DNA from: Candidatus Sodaliphilus fimicaballi
GTDB lineage: Bacteria; Bacteroidota; Bacteroidia; Bacteroidales; Muribaculaceae
DNA length: 6,351 bases
Assembly: GCA_018065165.1 (NCBI GenBank)
Contig: JAGHTV010000524.1
Location: 1-6,351 of the forward strand
Direction: 5' to 3'
A program made the position numbers and the translations under genes. Below the pieces are notes generated by a model. The model ran no database searches. It was not told the DNA's origin and worked only from the letters and a program-made list of their open reading frames with translations. Below, in pieces: positions 6,258 through 6,351 of the stretch. The number at the start of each line of letters is the position of its first letter. The stretch's first letter is position 1.

Positions 6258-6351
6258 TGACCCCGAAAAGTTGGACGTTAAATTAAACGTTAATAATTAA
6301 AATCTCTATAGTAGTGAGCTCGGTATTGTGCCGGGCTCATTCCTTTTAATC
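6258..6351 (-). mobile_element. IS3-family insertion sequence, transposase-3' end (partial)
   Basis: The element begins with TGACCCCGAAAAGTTGGAC (6258-6276), which looks like the TG-starting terminal inverted repeat of Bacteroidetes IS3-family elements. Fourteen bases further in is the stop codon of a minus-strand transposase C-terminus. The rest of the element lies beyond the right edge, so its other inverted repeat and the 3-4 base target duplication cannot be seen; the candidate duplicated bases on this side end at 6257 (AAG or GAAG). Between the repeat and the stop, ACGTTAA occurs twice (6275-6281 and 6287-6293). Confidence 0.8.
6290..6351 (-). CDS. IS3-family transposase (OrfB, rve-type), C-terminal fragment
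   Basis: The minus strand encodes LKGMSPAQYRAHYYRDFNY and then TAA (6292-6290). The 'L-K-G-[ML]-[ST]-P-x-x-[YF]-R' ending is typical of the OrfB DDE integrase of IS3/IS150-group elements, where it follows the catalytic core. Only the last 19 residues plus part of a preceding codon are inside the window, so activity and full length cannot be judged. The stop lies just inside the terminal inverted repeat, as expected for an intact IS end. Confidence 0.75.
   Translation of the reverse strand, partial: LKGMSPAQYRAHYYRDFNY

Noticed and set aside
1..6351. CRISPR array, tRNA, rRNA or a cellulosome/defence cluster
   Set aside because: There are no regularly spaced repeats and no tRNA- or rRNA-like segments. 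The dockerin-like pair is isolated, with no cohesin or glycoside hydrolase nearby.

Overview
The window reads as a chromosomal segment from a member of the Bacteroidales, probably a Muribaculaceae- or Prevotella-like gut bacterium. The evidence is the TAnnTTTG-type -7 promoter boxes, the absence of Shine-Dalgarno sites, a type IX secretion (T9SS) C-terminal sorting domain, a C-terminal dockerin-like repeat of the 'DVNGDG..DIADVN..IN.IL' kind, and an IS3-family end whose terminal repeat resembles those common in Bacteroidetes. The family or genus cannot be fixed from the sequence alone.

The left three quarters (1-4900) is a compact minus-strand gene series. In transcription order it holds: a secreted S8 (subtilisin-like) peptidase with a C-terminal dockerin-like pair (2897-4900); a paralogous secreted S8 peptidase with a T9SS sorting domain (744-2900), whose TTG start overlaps the upstream TGA stop; ruvA (138-731), 12 bases further on; and the first 32 codons of another exported protein (1-96) that runs off the window. 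Synteny suggests this last gene is sprA/sov, the outer-membrane T9SS translocon, but only its signal peptide is visible.

A 121-base divergent promoter region (4901-5021) carries two mirrored TAACTTTG boxes around a small inverted repeat. One fires leftward into the protease-ruvA series and the other rightward into an exported zinc-dependent N-acetylmuramoyl-L-alanine amidase with a C-terminal beta-sandwich domain (5022-6209).

The right edge (6258-6351) is the transposase-3' end of an IS3-family insertion sequence. It lies 48 bases after the amidase stop, apparently within or against that gene's terminator.

Functionally, the left operon may join surface or secreted proteases with the export machine that one of them needs (the T9SS), with ruvA carried along. 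The divergent amidase is an envelope-remodelling enzyme. The most notable features are the two S8 paralogs that share a catalytic architecture but carry different C-terminal address modules, the TTG/TGA coupling, and the synonymously diverged dockerin repeat.
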